From positions 124,001-188,000 of the forward strand of contig NZ_JAERVJ010000008.1 in assembly GCF_016745395.1 (NCBI RefSeq): a stretch of 64,000 bases of DNA. The letters run 5' to 3'. Origin of the DNA: Methylocystis sp. Sn-Cys (GTDB taxonomy: Bacteria > Pseudomonadota > Alphaproteobacteria > Rhizobiales > Beijerinckiaceae). The notes under the pieces were generated by a model. The model searched no databases, was not told the DNA's origin, and saw only the letters and a list, made by a program, of their open reading frames with translations. Of this stretch, positions 61,629 through 64,000 are shown in pieces; within the stretch, counting starts at the first letter, position 1; each line of letters begins with the position of its first letter. The translations under genes were made by a program, and so were the position numbers.

Positions 61629-61785
61629 GCCCTCATCCGACCCCTGCTGACGCAGGGGCCACCTTCTCCCGCAGGCGGGAGAAGGGAGAGCCGTCCCGGT
61701 TTTGGATCACAAATCTTTCAGCGCGATTCCTTCTCCCGTTTACGGGAGAAGGTGGCCCTCGCGACAGCGAGGGTCGGATGAGGGC
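61629..61785. repeat. Inverted-repeat element with perfect 15-bp ends
   Basis: GCCCTCATCCGACCC (61629-61643) and GGGTCGGATGAGGGC (61771-61785) are exact complements, and inner segments pair too (ACCTTCTCCCGC with GGGAGAAGGT; TTCTCCCGTTTACGGGAGAA at about 61732-61751). It fills the gap between convergent genes and ends at the base before the nuclease stop codon. Non-coding. Confidence 0.85.
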
Positions 61786-62739
61786 CTACCCAACCGCAAA
61801 CGCCGCAACAATCGGCGCATGCAACGATCCCAGGACCGGCTCCGGCGCAAACACTTCGTCCTGCAGCCCCTCATTGAGAATGCGCGTCTCCCGCCACGCG
61901 GCCGCTAACACCGGCGACGCAAGAATATGGTCGATCAGCTTCGGCCTTCCCGCGTGCAAAACCGTGTAACGCCGCCCAGCCTCGACACGCTCCTCCAACG
62001 GCGCAAGCGCCCGCGCGCCTTGCTGCAGCTCATTGTCGCCGCCGCGCAATAACCGGGTCGGCGCGTCATATTCATCGGCGTTGAAATCGCCGCAAATGGC
62101 GATGCGGGCCTCGGGCTCGGCGTCGAAGAGCGTCTCGACGAAGAGCCGGGCCTCCAGCGCCTGGCCCTCGCGCTTCTGCGCCGCAATAAATTGCCCTTCG
62201 ATTTGCGATTTGCTCGAACCTTCGCCGCGCGCGGTCGCGACCGGCGCGGGCCGCGGCGCGCGCAAATGCAAATCGATCACATGCAGAACGGCGCCGGTCG
62301 GCAAATCAATCGCGGCGTAAAGCAGCGGCCGGTCCCATTCGATGACGATCGGCGCCGGCTCCACATCGCCCTCGCGCGGCGGCGGCCATGACCAGCGCGC
62401 GACGATGTTGTGGTGAATCTGGCGTGTCGCCCGGATGGGCCAGCGGCTGAGAATCGCAAGATTATGCACATCCGCCGGCGCGCTTGTTCCCGGCCGCACG
62501 CTCGTTGCGCGGAAATAGTCCCGGTAAGACGTGTCCGCCAGCAGCCGGTCCAGCGCAAGATATTCGCGGGCGCTATGCTTATGCGGCTTTTGCGCGCCGA
62601 CTTCCTGAAGGCAAAGAACATCGGCGTCGAGCGCCGCCAGCACGGGCAGCAGCGCCGCGCGGCGCTGCGCGAAAGCGGCCTCGTGGGCCGCCGACCAGTC
62701 GAGATTCTCCAGATTGAAGGTCGCGAGCCGCAAATCCAT
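61786..62739 (-). CDS. Endonuclease/exonuclease/phosphatase family protein
   Basis: 317 residues. EEP superfamily motifs in order: LRLATFNLENLD (Asn), VLCLQEVGAQ (metal-binding Glu, about residue 46), VIDLHLRAPRPAPV, ICGDFNADEYDAP (about 216) and KLIDHILASP, with SLHAPIVAAF at the end giving the catalytic His. No signal peptide. Members hydrolyse phosphodiester or phosphomonoester bonds in DNA, inositol phosphates or lipids; the substrate is not predictable. The start at 62739 has only a weak ribosome site. Confidence 0.87.
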   Translation of the reverse strand: MDLRLATFNLENLDWSAAHEAAFAQRRAALLPVLAALDADVLCLQEVGAQKPHKHSAREYLALDRLLADTSYRDYFRATSVRPGTSAPADVHNLAILSRWPIRATRQIHHNIVARWSWPPPREGDVEPAPIVIEWDRPLLYAAIDLPTGAVLHVIDLHLRAPRPAPVATARGEGSSKSQIEGQFIAAQKREGQALEARLFVETLFDAEPEARIAICGDFNADEYDAPTRLLRGGDNELQQGARALAPLEERVEAGRRYTVLHAGRPKLIDHILASPVLAAAWRETRILNEGLQDEVFAPEPVLGSLHAPIVAAFAVG

Positions 62740-62908
62740 TATCGAATTCTCGCTTGTCTCGCCGTTTCATGACCGCCCGGTTCGGCCAAGTTGACGCTCG
62801 CCCGAATTCTCTCCCGCGCAAGCCAAGATAGCGCGCGTTGCCCCTCGACGGCGGGCTATTTCGGCGTCTACTATTCAAACATTCCTTGTCACAACGGAGC
62901 TTAAATCC

Positions 62909-63598
62909 TTGTCGGTTTTTGATGGAATCCCTTTTTTCGCCGGTCTCGATCCCTCACGCGGCGAGACCTTCGGGCGGCAATGCATACGTAAGCGCTTTTC
63001 CGAGGGTGAGCTGGTTCTCGACTTCGACGACCCCTCGACGGACGTCTACTTCATCGTGAGCGGCGACGTGCGCGTTCTCATCCGCACGGCCGCGGGCAAG
63101 GAGATGATCCTCGGCGACTTCGGCCCCGGCAACTTCTTCGGCGAGATGGCGGCCATTGACGGCGCCAAGCGCTCCGCCAATGTCACGGCGCTGACCAACG
63201 CCGAGCTTTTACTCGTGCCGCCGACGGCCTTTCGCGAGATCGTCCTGCATTCGCCCGAGATCGCGGAGCGGCTTATGCGGCTTCTCACCTCCCGCGTGCG
63301 CGAGCTCAATGTGCGCCTCTTCGAGCGCTCGGTGCTCGATCTGCGCCATCGCCTCTATGCGGAGCTGCTGCGCATGGCGTCGCCGCGCAAGGGGCACGAC
63401 GGCCAGTCCATCGTCTCGCCGCCGCCCTTCCAGCACGATCTCGCCGCCCGCATCGGCTGCCGCCGCGAGCAGGTCAGCCGCGAGCTCGGCGCCATGACGG
63501 AGGAGGGGCTCGCCGAGAAAGTCCGCGGCGGCCTCGTCCTGCTGCGTCCGAACGTGCTCGAAAAGCGCGTGCGCGACGCAATGAACGCCGCCGAATGA
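62909..63598 (+). CDS. Crp/Fnr-family transcriptional regulator
   Basis: 229 residues from TTG 62909, with GGAG 10 bp upstream. N-terminal cyclic-nucleotide-binding fold (DVYFIVSGDVRVLI, GPGNFFGEMAAIDGAKRSANVTA, about 45-105; the arginine of R-S-A is the cAMP-phosphate contact), a long dimer helix, and a winged helix with QHDLAARIGCRREQVSRELGAM (about 175-196). No FNR-type cysteine cluster, so not an Fe-S oxygen sensor of that kind. The ligand may be cAMP; no target site was searched. Confidence 0.9.
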   Translation: MSVFDGIPFFAGLDPSRGETFGRQCIRKRFSEGELVLDFDDPSTDVYFIVSGDVRVLIRTAAGKEMILGDFGPGNFFGEMAAIDGAKRSANVTALTNAELLLVPPTAFREIVLHSPEIAERLMRLLTSRVRELNVRLFERSVLDLRHRLYAELLRMASPRKGHDGQSIVSPPPFQHDLAARIGCRREQVSRELGAMTEEGLAEKVRGGLVLLRPNVLEKRVRDAMNAAE

Positions 63599-63677
63599 GC
63601 CATGTGCGGCGGCGCACAGCGTTAAATCCGGGTCTCTCTCACATTCGGGGAGCGGTAGAGAGGACGAGGAAACGCCG

Positions 63678-64000
63678 ATGACTCCCCGGTTGACGCCGAT
63701 CGAACGCTGCGTGGACGTCGCGGGCTTGGCGCCGCATGAGATTGTGCTCGGCGTCAGCCCCAGCAAAAAGCATGAGCGGATGCTCGCGCATTATCGCCGC
63801 TCCAGGCGTTCGAGCGCCGTCGCGCGGGTGAAGATCGTCGCCGACCTGCGCGCCGCGGTCAGCCGGGGCGCGGCGGCGGATGCAGCGGATTTGCTGCTCG
63901 TGCTGCGACGGCTCCTCGCCGTGAAACCCGCGCGCCGGGCCGTTCGGCGCCCGGCGCCGGCCACGCGGCGTCGAGGCAACCCGCCCAGGAATCGAGCGAG
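63678..64000 (+). CDS. Hypothetical protein, truncated by the window end
   Basis: An open frame from ATG 63678 (AGGACGAGGA about 8 bp upstream) with no stop before base 64000, at least 107 residues. MTPRLTPIERCVDVAGLAPHEIVLGVSPSKKHERMLAHYRRSR is followed by a helical leucine-rich stretch (ADLRAAVSRGAAADAADLLLVLRRLLAV) and a basic, Pro/Arg-rich end. No family recognised and the C-terminus is missing. Confidence 0.55.
   Translation, partial: MTPRLTPIERCVDVAGLAPHEIVLGVSPSKKHERMLAHYRRSRRSSAVARVKIVADLRAAVSRGAAADAADLLLVLRRLLAVKPARRAVRRPAPATRRRGNPPRNRA

Overview
The window is GC-rich, gene-dense bacterial DNA. Several small conserved families point to an alphaproteobacterium of the Hyphomicrobiales: DUF2794, DUF4167 next to prmC, DUF1839 beside an amino acid:carrier-protein ligase, and a coxNOP-like oxidase operon. 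A relative of Methylocystaceae/Beijerinckiaceae is my impression only; no rRNA or lineage-defining gene is present. I see no tRNA, rRNA, CRISPR array, phage or intact insertion sequence.

Layout. 1-2225: 3' part of an aa3-type cytochrome c oxidase operon (subunit I end, two subunit III paralogues, subunit IV). 2276-8224: a universal stress protein, then an efflux locus in which a FUSC pump, DUF1656 protein and HlyD adaptor diverge from a TetR regulator and a TolC-like outer-membrane factor across a palindromic operator. 8497-10374: a secreted S10 peptidase and a small secreted protein. 10751-27802: an exopolysaccharide locus (WecG/TagA, GT2 and GT4 glycosyltransferases, GH5 glycanase, Wzx-type flippase, Wzz/GumC-type co-polymerase, Wzy-like polymerase) that runs without a break into a second module: tandem alpha/beta hydrolase, carrier protein, acyl-CoA-dehydrogenase-like flavoprotein, amino acid:[carrier protein] ligase, DUF1839 and GH2. 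This fused module is the most interesting system here. The gene overlaps suggest that aminoacyl thioesters on a carrier protein are made, and perhaps oxidised, as part of building or decorating a surface polysaccharide.

27983-42571: mostly housekeeping or conserved genes (dienelactone-hydrolase-like protein, DUF3775, CBS, MOSC, DUF4167, prmC, htpG, DUF2794, Bax-inhibitor-1 family, an exported membrane-anchored protein with a predicted N-terminal histidine, lytic transglycosylase, comM, hybrid histidine kinase). 42602-46196: pirin, an SMR transporter of the SugE/Gdx type with an RBS-sequestering inverted repeat, a convergent glycine-amidinotransferase-like enzyme, and rpmI-rplT. 46277-64000: esterase-lpdA, psiE, aspS/thiL, proton-pumping pyrophosphatase, GST, lipoprotein, nadE, DUF1328, a GCS2/aspartoacylase pair, an exo/endonuclease-phosphatase, a Crp/Fnr regulator and a truncated hypothetical gene.

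Intergenic spaces carry several families of palindromic repeats. Two copies of a 175-179 bp element around the GST gene have imperfect terminal inverted repeats and duplicated flanking sequence, as expected of a small non-autonomous mobile element; one insertion appears to have duplicated the hppA terminator hairpin.
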